This document shows, piece by piece, positions 19,888-29,131 of a stretch of 64,000 nt of DNA. The notes below the pieces were generated by a model. The model was not told where the DNA came from and ran no database searches. It saw only the letters and a list, made by a program, of their open reading frames with translations. Every line of letters starts with the position of its first letter. The stretch's first letter is position 1. The DNA is from Alteromonadales bacterium alter-6D02 (GTDB lineage: Bacteria; Pseudomonadota; Gammaproteobacteria; Enterobacterales; Psychrobiaceae). The position numbers and the translations under genes are program-made. The stretch spans positions 34,099 through 98,098 of the forward strand of contig PIZK01000024.1 of NCBI GenBank assembly GCA_002835545.1, given 5' to 3'.

Positions 19888-20991
19888 ATGAGTCTTGCAG
19901 ATAAAGTATTGGCAGTGAATGATGATCTGCCTATTCGCACCAACGTCCCTGTTCACAGTGGTAAAGTTCGTTCAGTATACTGGCTGACCGCTGAAGATAG
20001 TGCGCGTTTAATCAAAGAGAAAGGCTATGATGTTGCCGCAGATGCACCACTAGCGATTATGGTTATTAGTGACCGTATTTCAGCATTTGATTGTATTTGG
20101 CGTGGCGAAGGTGGAATGAATGGTGTGCCGGGTAAAGGTGCAGCACTCAATGCGATTTCAAATCACTGGTTTAAGTTATTTAAAGAAAATGGGCTAGCAG
20201 ATAGCCATATTCTTGATATCCCGCACCCATTTGTATGGATTGTACAAAAAGCTCGTCCAGTTATGATTGAAGCAATTTGTCGTCAATATATTACTGGTTC
20301 GATGTGGCGTGCTTACGAAAAAGGTGAACGAGAGTTTTGTGGTATTAATTTAGTTGATGGCTTAACGAAAGATCAAAAATTACCCGAGTTACTGATCACA
20401 CCTTCGACTAAAGGTATTTTAACCGGTATTCCGGGTGTACCTGAAGTCGATGATGTCAATATTACTCGTGCTGATATTGAAAACAGCTACCAAGCGTTTA
20501 ACTTTACCAAACAAGATGATATCCCTCGCTATGAAGAGCTATTAAAGCAAGGCTTTAACTTAATCAGTGGTGAATTGGAAAAAGTGGGCCAAGTATTTGT
20601 CGATACCAAATTTGAATTTGGCTATGTAACAGACGGCAGTGGTCAAGAAAAGCTAATTTATATGGATGAAGTCGGTACTCCAGACTCATCGCGTATTTGG
20701 GATGAAAGTCAGTACAGCGCTGGTAACATCGTCGAAAACTCTAAAGAAGGCTTCCGCCAATTATTACTCAATCATTTCCCTGATCCAGATATTTTGTTAA
20801 ACAAAGATCGTATGGATGAGCGTTTTGCATTAGCACGTGATAACGAACTACCTGAAAGTGTCTTAATGGATGTGTCAAAAACGTATATTGACATTGCTGA
20901 GCGTGTGACTGGGCAGAAGATTGTGTTATCGGATAACCCGAAAGCTGAGATCATCGAGGTATTACGCAACGAGTATCAATTGGTTGATTAG
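19888..20991 (+). CDS. purC: SAICAR synthase (phosphoribosylaminoimidazole-succinocarboxamide synthase)
   Basis: Joins aspartate to CAIR in purine synthesis, ATP-dependent, cytosolic. The 367 residues match the longer PurC form (the E. coli type is about 237). Key segments are [12 protein letters not shown] (nucleotide loop), [38 protein letters not shown] and [10 protein letters not shown]. The ATG at 19888 follows CAGGACAA. It is a single-gene unit with its own promoter, PurR-like and CRP-like sites, and a terminator at 21061-21093. Confidence 0.96.
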   Translation: MSLADKVLAVNDDLPIRTNVPVHSGKVRSVYWLTAEDSARLIKEKGYDVAADAPLAIMVISDRISAFDCIWRGEGGMNGVPGKGAALNAISNHWFKLFKENGLADSHILDIPHPFVWIVQKARPVMIEAICRQYITGSMWRAYEKGEREFCGINLVDGLTKDQKLPELLITPSTKGILTGIPGVPEVDDVNITRADIENSYQAFNFTKQDDIPRYEELLKQGFNLISGELEKVGQVFVDTKFEFGYVTDGSGQEKLIYMDEVGTPDSSRIWDESQYSAGNIVENSKEGFRQLLLNHFPDPDILLNKDRMDERFALARDNELPESVLMDVSKTYIDIAERVTGQKIVLSDNPKAEIIEVLRNEYQLVD

Positions 20992-21060
20992 TTAAACCGA
21001 TAAAAGAAGCCACCTTGCTGTACTTTATCAGCAAGCAGAGCGAGAGATCGGTGCGAGAGA

Positions 21061-21093
21061 AAAACCAATTGCAAATTGCGATTGGTTTTTTTT
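21061..21093 (+). terminator. Terminator after purC
   Basis: AAAACCAAT (21061-21069), an 11-base loop, ATTGGTTTT followed by further T residues. Confidence 0.8.
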
Positions 21094-21229
21094 GCGTATT
21101 ACACTTTGACATATTATGTCTTGATGGGTTAATGTTTAAACACGTTGTGTGTCATTAGTCATAACATGCAAGGATATTTAAGCGTCTAGTCATAACGTTT
21201 ACTCAACTGAGATTTAATTAAGGAAAATT

Positions 21230-22168
21230 ATGGATACTTTACTTTCAAACCTATTTACCGCTGAGGTATTTCTATTTATCTTGGTGGTGGTCATTTTAAA
21301 ATCATCGATTATTTTTGTACCGCAAAATCGTGCTTACATGATTGAACGCTTCGGTAAATTCCAATCTACTCGTGAAGCGGGCCTCAACTTTATTATCCCT
21401 TTTATCGATCGTATTGCCGCCGATCGTTCGCTTAAAGAGCAAGCGATCGATGTACCTAGTCAGAGTGCTATTACTCGTGACAATATTTCTTTAACCGTTG
21501 ACGGAGTACTTTATTTCCGTGTACTTGATCCTTATAAGGCGACTTATGGTGTTGATGATTACATCTTTGCCGTAACCCAACTGTCTCAAACAACGATGCG
21601 TAGTGAATTAGGTAAAATGGAGCTGGATAAAACCTTTGAAGAGCGTGACCAACTCAATGCTCATATTGTTGCTTCTATTAATGAAGCGTCATCGCCATGG
21701 GGAATCCAAGTATTGCGTTATGAAATTAAAGACATTGTGCCACCTAATACCGTGATGGAAGCGATGGAAGCTCAGATGAAAGCTGAGCGGGTTAAACGCG
21801 CACAAATTCTTGAGTCCGAGGGTGATCGTCAATCAGCTATTAATGTTGCTGAAGGTCAAAAACGTTCAGTGGTGTTAAAAGCTGAAGCAGAAAAAGAAGA
21901 GCAGGTGTTACAAGCCCAAGGTGAGGCACAAGCGATTCTGGCGGTTGCTCAGGCGCGTGCAGAAGCAATTACCCGTGTTGGTGAAGCAGCCAACACTCCT
22001 GATGGTCAAAAAGCAATTCAGCTTGATTTGGCATCTCAAGCTATTACCGCCAAAGCCGCAATTGCTAAAGAGTCGTCAGTGGTGTTACTGCCTGACTCAG
22101 GGACAGATGCGGCATCACTTGTTGCGCAGGCTACAACCATCATGAGTACCTTGAATAAGGAGAGATAA
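21230..22168 (+). CDS. qmcA: SPFH/band-7 (stomatin-like) protein, QmcA type
   Basis: A membrane-anchored scaffold protein of 312 residues. It has an N-terminal transmembrane helix (about 12-30), an SPFH domain (about 30-190, with VPQNRAYMIERFGKF and IDVPSQSAITRDN), then a long Ala/Glu/Gln-rich coiled coil (about 190-270) that drives ring assembly in the family. The last base of its stop codon is the first base of the next gene's ATG, so it forms a coupled pair with the NfeD-like partner, as in E. coli qmcA-ybbJ. Likely role: membrane microdomain organisation or protease regulation. Confidence 0.93.
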   Translation: MDTLLSNLFTAEVFLFILVVVILKSSIIFVPQNRAYMIERFGKFQSTREAGLNFIIPFIDRIAADRSLKEQAIDVPSQSAITRDNISLTVDGVLYFRVLDPYKATYGVDDYIFAVTQLSQTTMRSELGKMELDKTFEERDQLNAHIVASINEASSPWGIQVLRYEIKDIVPPNTVMEAMEAQMKAERVKRAQILESEGDRQSAINVAEGQKRSVVLKAEAEKEEQVLQAQGEAQAILAVAQARAEAITRVGEAANTPDGQKAIQLDLASQAITAKAAIAKESSVVLLPDSGTDAASLVAQATTIMSTLNKER

Positions 22169-22620
22169 TGGACTATTTAATCGAACATTTAGCTCAATCA
22201 TTAATCGTTATCGGGCTGTTACTTTTAGCCATTGAAGTGTTGGTGTTAGGCTTCTCAACCTTCTTTTTATTATTTATTGGTGTGGGGGCAATCATTACTG
22301 GCGGCTTGATTATAGTCGGAATTGTGCCAAGTGAATTAGTGTTTGCTTGTTTTAGCGTCGCTGTCATTTCCGCTTTAGTCGCCATCTTCAGTTGGCGGCC
22401 CCTTAAAGCGATGCAAAGTCATGTCGAGGTATCAAAGCCCACGAGTGACATGATTGGCAATCGGTTTATTTTATCGCAACAACTTATTGCAGGGCAGTAC
22501 GCTGCACAAAAATACTCAGGGGTTGAGTGGCAGGTAACAGCAACGACATCGATCGATAAAGGAGCTGAGGTTGAGATTGTCTCGGTAGATGTTGGAAAAA
22601 TGGTGGTGAAAACAGCATAA
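22168..22620 (+). CDS. NfeD-like membrane protein (YbbJ type)
   Basis: A 150-residue protein with three closely spaced transmembrane helices (about 10-78) and a C-terminal OB-fold-like soluble domain (about 90-150, with MIGNRFILSQQL and GVEWQV). This is the usual short NfeD architecture, which works with SPFH proteins. Its ATG overlaps the qmcA stop by one base, which strongly supports the pairing. A good terminator follows. Confidence 0.9.
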   Translation: MDYLIEHLAQSLIVIGLLLLAIEVLVLGFSTFFLLFIGVGAIITGGLIIVGIVPSELVFACFSVAVISALVAIFSWRPLKAMQSHVEVSKPTSDMIGNRFILSQQLIAGQYAAQKYSGVEWQVTATTSIDKGAEVEIVSVDVGKMVVKTA

Positions 22621-22649
22621 AATATTGCATGGCTGTGGCCTTACTACTA

Positions 22650-22688
22650 ACGACTCAAGCTAAGCTGATTTAGCTTGAGTCGTTTTTT
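22650..22688 (+). terminator. Terminator of the qmcA-nfeD operon
   Basis: ACGACTCAAGCTA (22650-22662), an eight-base loop, TAGCTTGAGTCGT (22671-22683), then TTTTT. A 13-base perfect stem. Confidence 0.92.
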
Positions 22689-22732
22689 AGTTTATGAGCG
22701 CTTGCACCCGTCGATTATTATTCGTGTCGACC

Positions 22733-23080
22733 CTAACCTTTATTTTCATCACGACTATTTTTGTATAACCCCATCAGGCGCTGTACTAAATAACAGCACA
22801 GGATCACGACTAAGATGATTGGGTAGTAATAGAGTGAGCTTAGTAAGCCAGCGTAAAATGGGGCTAATAACTCGGTTGAAGCACTGATGCTATTGCTAAA
22901 TAACATCACAGTATCGATTAAAAGTTTCGTCACAGGACTCATGAAGACAAGCAGCATGTGAATGAACGCTGCTTGTGTAAGCGATTTATTCTGCTGTAGC
23001 GCTTGTCTGAATAAGAGATAACTGACGTAGCCATAAACCAAACTCATTACGACTAAGCTTCGCTCAAACTCAAATGGCAT
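22733..23080 (-). CDS. Small membrane protein of unknown function, first of an MPFEF pair
   Basis: 115 residues with about three hydrophobic segments (roughly 8-25, 38-62 and 78-100). I recognise no family. It starts MPFEFERSL and ends with a YYPI...YLVQRLMGLYKN segment. The neighbouring gene upstream on the same strand starts MPFEFDSTL and ends HYPI...YLTERIYRSLKN, so the two are diverged tandem paralogues. On the minus strand AAGGAGG precedes the ATG. Role unknown. Confidence 0.75.
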   Translation of the reverse strand: MPFEFERSLVVMSLVYGYVSYLLFRQALQQNKSLTQAAFIHMLLVFMSPVTKLLIDTVMLFSNSISASTELLAPFYAGLLSSLYYYPIILVVILCCYLVQRLMGLYKNSRDENKG

Positions 23081-23118
23081 AAAGCCTCCTTAAAATACAC
23101 ATGGTCATAGGCTTAATA

Positions 23119-23472
23119 CTATTTAAGCCCAGAACTCTGATTCGAATGACGCTTATTTTGTAGGTTTTTTAACGATCGGTATATACGTTCAGTTAAATAA
23201 ATCAGCAGTAAAGAGCCAAAAAAGATGGGGTAATGGAAATATCGATTGATGAGCTCGTCAACCATAGCTTGATTGATTAAGCCCAGTTGGAACCAATCTG
23301 CCATAAAATAAATAAAGGGAAATCCAAATATGATTGATAAATGAGTCAGCCCCCCGGTATCAGGTACTTCAAGCAGCTTCTTTGCTTTCATTTCTTTTTT
23401 TGACCGTTGATCATAAGTGAAAGCAAACAGCATTAATAACATGGCAAGTGTGGAATCGAATTCGAATGGCAA
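23119..23472 (-). CDS. Small membrane protein of unknown function, second of an MPFEF pair
   Basis: 117 residues, hydrophobic at about 8-20, 45-60 and 83-100, with a basic patch (DQRSKKEMKAKK, about 21-32) between the first two segments that should face the cytosol. It shares only the MPFEF start and the YPI...YL..R...LKN end with its neighbour. The minus-strand sequence AAGGAAAT precedes the ATG. Transcribed toward the first MPFEF gene, 38 bases away, probably as one unit. Function unknown. Confidence 0.72.
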   Translation of the reverse strand: MPFEFDSTLAMLLMLFAFTYDQRSKKEMKAKKLLEVPDTGGLTHLSIIFGFPFIYFMADWFQLGLINQAMVDELINRYFHYPIFFGSLLLIYLTERIYRSLKNLQNKRHSNQSSGLK

Positions 23473-23565
23473 AATAATTTCCTTAATTGAATAGACAAGC
23501 GTTTTTATAGCGAATAGATAACCCCTAATAAAAACGTTAAACTCTTAGGTGATAATTAGTTAGCT

Positions 23566-24654
23566 TTAACTCGTCTCAAAAGATATTTTCACTCGGCTTG
23601 TAGCGGCAACAGGTTTGCCATTTTCAAACTTTGGTGCATAACGCCAGCGTTTAACCGCAGCGATAGAAGCTTTATCAAAACGACTGTTACCACCAGACTC
23701 TGTCACTATTGGGTTTTCAACCATGCCTGATTCTGTGATAGTGAACTTGATAATCGTATAGCTAGCTCCTCTTGTAACGATCTTTTTAGATAAACGAGGC
23801 TTAGTTCTAAATAAAGGCGTTTGCTCCTGTGCATCACTCCAAGGCTTCATTGCACCAATGGCAATGCAATGCTCGGTTGCTTTATCCGTTTCCCCTTTAC
23901 TTTCGAGCATTTGGATTAGAAATGCTCGAGTCATGAGCTCATAAGGGTGGGTTGGGCCTTCTAATGTTTCAAAGATTGGTAGGTTAGACTCAAAGTAAGA
24001 AATGGCTTTAGATTTTCGGTTGCGTGTTTGGTAGTACTTACCCGCATGGAAGTTAGCGCGAATCACTCGGGTATCGTTCGGCTCTAAATGTTCTTGAAAT
24101 ACTTCTAATGCTGATAAAATCATTTTGCTGTCTTTTGGACGAACATGCAGGAGTTTTATGCCTACTTCCAGCTGTATTTGTGCATAATAAACAGGGCTTT
24201 CTTTTTTAAAGTTTTTGGCGACTTTTACCGCTTTTCGAAAATATGAGACTTTCTTTTTTCTTTCTTCCCACGGCATAGAGTCAGCTAGCTCGAAATACAG
24301 TGCGACCCATTCTTTGGCATCTGCCGGGTACTCACTCTCATAAATCGCTAGGATTGGCAGTAATACTTCATTCGCCTGTGCGAACTGTTCTTTTGAATTA
24401 TAAACGGCACCTAAATTAATGGCTAAGTTGGCGTAGTCAGTCCCTGTTTTGTTATAAATCTTTCCACCGAGTTCATAAGCCTCTTTAGCAAACTTAATTT
24501 GTTGTTCGGCGCTATCTGAGGCGATTGCCTTTTTATAATTTTGATAGGCAACATCGAACTGTGGTTTTAAGTCATGACTGCTTTTAGCGTAAGCCATATT
24601 GGGTAAGGCACATGTGATCGTCAATGCGGCAGCGATAATTGATTTACGTATCAT
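23566..24654 (-). CDS. Periplasmic TPR protein with C-terminal TonB domain
   Basis: 362 residues. A signal peptide (about 1-23, ending MAYA) is followed by helical TPR-like repeats (about 30-270) and a TonB-type C-terminal domain (about 280-360) with FDKASIAAVKRWRYAPKFENG and SRVKISFE. It lacks the transmembrane anchor and Pro-rich linker of true TonB, so it is probably a periplasmic adaptor rather than an energy transducer. No exbB or exbD is adjacent. A perfect 18-base palindrome lies 37 bases upstream of its ATG. Confidence 0.82.
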   Translation of the reverse strand: MIRKSIIAAALTITCALPNMAYAKSSHDLKPQFDVAYQNYKKAIASDSAEQQIKFAKEAYELGGKIYNKTGTDYANLAINLGAVYNSKEQFAQANEVLLPILAIYESEYPADAKEWVALYFELADSMPWEERKKKVSYFRKAVKVAKNFKKESPVYYAQIQLEVGIKLLHVRPKDSKMILSALEVFQEHLEPNDTRVIRANFHAGKYYQTRNRKSKAISYFESNLPIFETLEGPTHPYELMTRAFLIQMLESKGETDKATEHCIAIGAMKPWSDAQEQTPLFRTKPRLSKKIVTRGASYTIIKFTITESGMVENPIVTESGGNSRFDKASIAAVKRWRYAPKFENGKPVAATSRVKISFETS

Positions 24655-24690
24655 TAGTTCATCCTTGAATTTATCAGTAGGCGGCTAACA

Positions 24691-24708
24691 TATAGGTATA
24701 TACCTATA
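24691..24708. promoter_or_regulatory. Perfect 18-base palindrome upstream of the TPR/TonB gene
   Basis: TATAGGTATATACCTATA is its own reverse complement and starts 37 bases upstream of the minus-strand ATG at 24654. It is a plausible operator for a dimeric repressor; I cannot name the regulator. Confidence 0.45.
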
Positions 24709-24859
24709 AAATCAACACTTTGTTTACAAGGTGTTAACCGTTGGTACTTTATTTATACAAAAGTAACTGAAGTAAAGGATAGTGAAATCAACACTAAAAT
24801 TAAGGTTTTTGATTAATGATAAAGCGGGTAAGGCGACTCACCATTAACATGGTGAGAAA

Positions 24860-24881
24860 ACGCTCTGCGTTAGCAGAGCGT
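24860..24881 (-). terminator. Terminator after lpxL (minus strand)
   Basis: ACGCTCTGC (24860-24868), loop GTTA, GCAGAGCGT (24873-24881). On the minus strand the stem is followed by TTTTCTC. It is 13 bases past the lpxL stop. Confidence 0.85.
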
Positions 24882-24893
24882 CATCAAAAAGGG

Positions 24894-25817
24894 TTAACGA
24901 TACAGTGAAGGGTCACTTTTATTCGGGCGAGTTTTAAAGCGGCGATGTAGCCACATATATTGATCTGGGGCTTTCATAATGCCTTGCTCAACAATCTTAT
25001 TTGAGTAGATAGCATCTTGCTCATCATCGCCACTCGGGAAGTTGTCTAATGGCGCCTCTAGTGAGATATGATAGCCACTGCCGTCATCTTTGCGAACAAT
25101 AACGTAAGGTAGTACGACCGAGTCAGAGTTTTTGGTTAAGATTGAGGCTCCTACTACGGTAGCAGCCGTATCAACGGCAAAAAATGGCACAAACACTGCC
25201 TTACTGCGACCAAAATCTTGATCCGAGGTGTACCAGACAGATTCGCCATCATTGAGTGCTGAAATCATCGCGCGGATATTACGCTTAGTGATTAATTTGG
25301 CTGAGCGCATGCGGCCACACACTTGTAGGTATTCCATCACTGGGTTGTTGTGAGGGCGATATACCCCCGTTAACTGGGCTTTTGATGAGAATAAACGTCC
25401 ACCAATTTCAAGGCAAAAACTATGTAGTGCAAATAATAAAACGCCTTTGCCTTGTTTTTGCGCCGCTTCGATGTGCTCCAAGCCAGTAAATGTCACTAAA
25501 TTATTGATGCGCCACTGTGGCCACCACCAAGCCATACCTGTTTCAAATAGTGCGATACCGACTGACTTGGCATGGCCTTCGAGGATCTGGTCACGTTCAC
25601 TTTGGCTTTTCTCTGGAAAGCATAATTCGAGATTGCGCACCGCTGTTTTTGCACGCTTTTTAAGTAAGCGCATTAATAAAGTACCGATACCACCACCGAG
25701 TTTAATCAGTGTACGATAAGGTAGTAGGGTAATGGTTAGCCATAATAAACCGATACCAAACCATAATAGCCAATAGCGGGGATGGAGAAAACTCATCTCA
25801 AAAGGAGGCTTTTGCAA
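24894..25817 (-). CDS. lpxL: Lipid A late acyltransferase (LpxL/LpxP-type)
   Basis: Transfers a secondary acyl chain from acyl-ACP to Kdo2-lipid IVA at the inner membrane. The 307 residues have an N-terminal hydrophobic anchor (about 14-32) following FLHPRYWLLWFG, and the HX4(D/E) catalytic motif as ALHSFCLEIGG (about 130-140). VWYTSDQDFGRSKAVFVPFF matches the family. The length is typical. It is divergent from hldE (121 bases apart), placing two LPS genes together. Whether laurate or palmitoleate is used cannot be read. Confidence 0.93.
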   Translation of the reverse strand: MQKPPFEMSFLHPRYWLLWFGIGLLWLTITLLPYRTLIKLGGGIGTLLMRLLKKRAKTAVRNLELCFPEKSQSERDQILEGHAKSVGIALFETGMAWWWPQWRINNLVTFTGLEHIEAAQKQGKGVLLFALHSFCLEIGGRLFSSKAQLTGVYRPHNNPVMEYLQVCGRMRSAKLITKRNIRAMISALNDGESVWYTSDQDFGRSKAVFVPFFAVDTAATVVGASILTKNSDSVVLPYVIVRKDDGSGYHISLEAPLDNFPSGDDEQDAIYSNKIVEQGIMKAPDQYMWLHRRFKTRPNKSDPSLYR

Positions 25818-25937
25818 AATTAAATCCTAAACATTTCTTTATTAGATGAATATTGTAGCCGATATCACCTTTGGATGTCTCGGCAAAAAGCGCTTTAACA
25901 TGATACAATTTATTGAAATTTTCAAAGGAATTATAAA

Positions 25938-27365
25938 ATGACTCTAGCCTTGCCACCATTTGAACAAGCCAACGTATTAGTTTTAGGCGATCTGATGCTC
26001 GATCGCTATTGGCATGGGCCTACTGGGCGTATCTCACCTGAGGCCCCGGTTCCTGTGGTTAAGGTTGAACAGATTGAAGACAGACCTGGTGGCGCTGCTA
26101 ACGTTGCATTAAATATTGCTGCACTGGGTAGTCAATGTACCATTATTGGGATCACCGGCGACGATGAAGCGGGGTCTATTTTAACCGAGCAAATGAAAGC
26201 CTTATCGGTCAAGCCAGATTTTTATCAACAATCTGACATTCCAACGATTACTAAATTGCGTGTTATTAGCCGTAATCAACAGTTAATTCGTTTGGATTTT
26301 GAAGAAGACGCTGCACAAGTACAACATGCCCCTTTATTAGATAAACTTGCAGCGGGTTTAAGTAATGCCAATGTGGTTATTTTATCTGATTATGCCAAAG
26401 GAGCGTTACACGAGGTTGAGTCAATGATTGCTCTGTGTAAGACCCAGCAAACCCCAGTGTTTATTGATCCAAAAGGAACTGATTTTAGCCAATATCGTGG
26501 AGCCACGCTCTTAACACCGAATATGAGTGAATTTGAAGCGGTCGTCGGTCAGTGTCACAGTGAAGCTGAAATTGTCGAAAAGGGTCAAGCTCTGATGGAA
26601 CGCTTGGATTTACAAGCGTTGTTAGTCACTCGTTCAGAACACGGGATGACACTGTTACGTAAGGATCAACAAGAATTACACTTTCCAGCAATGGCGCGTG
26701 AAGTTTACGATGTCACTGGTGCCGGCGATACTGTTATCTCTGTGCTAGCGAGTAGTGTTGCTGCTGGTGCCGATATTGAAACTGCTTGTGCATTAGCGAA
26801 TATTGGTGCTGGTGTTGTCGTTGGTAAACTTGGCACTTCAACGGTAAGTACCATCGAGTTAGCCAACGAGCTATCGAAAACTCACCCTGAAGTCGGTTTT
26901 GGCGTGATTTCAGAGCAGCAATTAAAAATCGCAGTTGCAGCAGCACAGGCGCGAGGGGAGAAAGTCGTTCTAACGAATGGTTGTTTCGATATTTTACATG
27001 CCGGTCACGTGTCTTATCTTGGCCATGCTGGTGGACTTGGCGATCGTTTAATTGTCGCGGTGAATGATGATGCGTCGGTCAAACGCTTAAAAGGTGAAGG
27101 TCGCCCAGTGAACCCAACCGATCGCCGTATGGCTGTGCTAGCTGGTCTTGGTGCCGTTGATTGGGTTGTGCCTTTTAGTGAAGACACACCGCAGCGTTTG
27201 ATCAGCGAGATTTTACCAAATCTACTGGTAAAGGGCGGTGATTATAAGGTTGAAGAGATTGCTGGTGGTGAAGAGGTCTTGGCTAACGGTGGTGAAGTCA
27301 AAGTACTTAACTTTGAAGATGGTTGTTCAACCACTAAAATTATCGATGCGATTCGAGGTCATTAA
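25938..27365 (+). CDS. hldE: Bifunctional heptose kinase / ADP-heptose synthase HldE
   Basis: Makes ADP-glycero-manno-heptose for the LPS inner core. The 475 residues comprise an N-terminal ribokinase-fold domain (about 1-320, with [21 protein letters not shown] and the anion-hole motif DVTGAGDTV) and a C-terminal nucleotidyltransferase domain (about 340-475, with [16 protein letters not shown]). Both activities should be intact. The ATG at 25938 follows AAAGGAAT. It ends before a terminator shared with tolC, which converges on it. Confidence 0.97.
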   Translation: MTLALPPFEQANVLVLGDLMLDRYWHGPTGRISPEAPVPVVKVEQIEDRPGGAANVALNIAALGSQCTIIGITGDDEAGSILTEQMKALSVKPDFYQQSDIPTITKLRVISRNQQLIRLDFEEDAAQVQHAPLLDKLAAGLSNANVVILSDYAKGALHEVESMIALCKTQQTPVFIDPKGTDFSQYRGATLLTPNMSEFEAVVGQCHSEAEIVEKGQALMERLDLQALLVTRSEHGMTLLRKDQQELHFPAMAREVYDVTGAGDTVISVLASSVAAGADIETACALANIGAGVVVGKLGTSTVSTIELANELSKTHPEVGFGVISEQQLKIAVAAAQARGEKVVLTNGCFDILHAGHVSYLGHAGGLGDRLIVAVNDDASVKRLKGEGRPVNPTDRRMAVLAGLGAVDWVVPFSEDTPQRLISEILPNLLVKGGDYKVEEIAGGEEVLANGGEVKVLNFEDGCSTTKIIDAIRGH

Positions 27366-27420
27366 GTTGCTTTCTCGAGGCTCTAAATAGGGCACTTTAA
27401 GACGACAATTGATAAACATA

Positions 27421-27458
27421 AAAAAGCGCTGCTATTAAAATTTATAGCAGCGCTTTTT
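27421..27458. terminator. Bidirectional terminator between hldE and tolC
   Basis: AAAAAGCGCTGCTAT (27421-27435) pairs perfectly with ATAGCAGCGCTTTTT across an AT-rich loop. A-tract before and T-tract after let it work for both converging genes. Confidence 0.93.
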
Positions 27459-27487
27459 GTTGAGCGACCCAAGGTTACTGAGTTAGA

Positions 27488-28849
27488 TTACTCTTTTTCA
27501 GTCGTCGTTGTTTCGGCAGCAATTAAGCCTTTGCTGATCAAGATTAAATCTTGTTCTTTTAACGTACCTGCCGTTTGTTTTAACTGTAATACAGATAAAA
27601 TGTAGCCATAACGTGCATTAGCAAGTTGCTTCTTAGCGTTATACACCTGACGTGTACTGTTTAGAACGTCAACAATGGTACGAATACCTACCTCAAATCC
27701 TGCTTTGGTTGCTTTTAATGCACTATCTGCCGATGTAGCTGCTTGCGAATAGGCATTGATTGATGCAATCGATGCACGAACATCGTTAAAGCTACTACGA
27801 ATGTTACGTACTACGCTACGGTGATTTTCTTCAAGAGACTGTGCACTAGCAACATAACCTAAACGAGACTGTTCAACTTGTGAACTGATACGGCCACCGT
27901 TATAAATAGGCACATTTAGTTGCAAGCCTACAGATGCTGAGCCTTGGTGATTATGCGCGGTGGTTTGTGATAGACCTTCGTTATTGTAGGTATGCGTCAT
28001 TGATGCTGTGGCACCTAGCGTTGGTAGATGGCCCGACTTTGATAGGTCTATACGTTGCTTTGCAATATCAACGGCGAGGCGTTGATCAAGTAACGTTAAG
28101 TTATTTTCCTGTGCTAACTTAACCCAGTCACCTGATGTTGCAGGTTGAGGGATAGCTGGGCTAAACGTGTCAGTGTTTAGCTGGTCTAGGTTCTGGTGCT
28201 TCAAACCTGTAATCTCAGTTAGCGACTCAAGAGAGTTTACTAGTGTGTTTTGAGCAAAAATTTCGTTAGCCACTGAGATATCAAACTGTGCTTGCGCTTC
28301 ATGAACGTCAGTAAAGGCGGTTAAACCTACTTCGTAACGTTGCTTAGTTTGTTCCAGTTGACGCTCGATCGCGCGCTTTTCTGCTTGAACGAATGAGAGG
28401 TTATCTTTGGCTTTTAACACATCAAAGTAAGCGTTGGCGACACGTAAAATCAGCCCTTGCTGTGCTGAAGCGAGTTGCGCGTCGCTACGGGATGCATTTT
28501 TTTCAGTTAAACTTAAGTTTAACCATGAGCCGTGAGAATATATTTGTTGGGTTAGGCTAACTTGCGCATTACCTCCCCAATGATCACCCCATTCGAAGCC
28601 TTTGCCGTCATGAGGGGCATTTGTCGCGCCGTTGCCAATTGAAATTGAACCAGTAATTTGAGGTAGTAGCACCGCTCTTGATTCGGAAATTGCAGCGAAG
28701 TTTTGATCTCGTGCAGCTTGGGCTTGTTTGATTTTTGGATCGCCCTGTAATGCTTGCTGATAAATTTGGTGTAAACCATCAGCACTGGCTGTCATTGTGA
28801 AAAGGCTAAGGCTAAGTGATAGCATTAGCTTACTTAATTTAACACTCAT
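27488..28849 (-). CDS. tolC: TolC-family outer-membrane efflux channel
   Basis: A 453-residue trimeric channel-tunnel protein linking inner-membrane pumps to the outside. A signal peptide (about 1-23, ending TASA) is followed by two OEP repeats (about 25-225 and 235-440) with alternating coiled-coil helices and strands. LGYVASAQSLEENHRSVVRN and the C-terminal VLNSTRQVYNAKKQLANARY are characteristic. It lies divergent to nudF as in E. coli, supporting true TolC rather than a dedicated CzcC. It could be the exit duct for the CzcB/CzcA pair at 14736-19141. Confidence 0.93.
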   Translation of the reverse strand: MSVKLSKLMLSLSLSLFTMTASADGLHQIYQQALQGDPKIKQAQAARDQNFAAISESRAVLLPQITGSISIGNGATNAPHDGKGFEWGDHWGGNAQVSLTQQIYSHGSWLNLSLTEKNASRSDAQLASAQQGLILRVANAYFDVLKAKDNLSFVQAEKRAIERQLEQTKQRYEVGLTAFTDVHEAQAQFDISVANEIFAQNTLVNSLESLTEITGLKHQNLDQLNTDTFSPAIPQPATSGDWVKLAQENNLTLLDQRLAVDIAKQRIDLSKSGHLPTLGATASMTHTYNNEGLSQTTAHNHQGSASVGLQLNVPIYNGGRISSQVEQSRLGYVASAQSLEENHRSVVRNIRSSFNDVRASIASINAYSQAATSADSALKATKAGFEVGIRTIVDVLNSTRQVYNAKKQLANARYGYILSVLQLKQTAGTLKEQDLILISKGLIAAETTTTEKE

Positions 28850-28930
28850 TTATTGTTCCTAAAGGGTTCTATTTGAGATTATGGGGCTAATTTATGTTTT
28901 TTTTGCTTTGTATACCAGCGACTAAGTGTA

Positions 28931-28947
28931 ACAGTTTATTAAACTGT
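28931..28947. promoter_or_regulatory. Palindrome between tolC and nudF
   Basis: ACAGTTTA, a central T, TAAACTGT: a perfect 17-base dyad 82 bases upstream of the tolC start. Its form suits a TetR-type or similar dimeric repressor. The regulator is unknown. Confidence 0.45.
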
Positions 28948-29131
28948 CAATAAAGTAAACTTAATCTTTTAACATGTTTAATAAAATTTAATCTTTGCTT
29001 ATTATCCCGCTTGATAGTGGTATTGCAGTAAATGTGAAAAATTAGCGTAGAATAAGCTATCATACAATTTACTGAATACCTAAGTTTATCAATTGTTAAG
29101 CGGCAATTATTTAGCCAGAGGGAGGCGTTTT

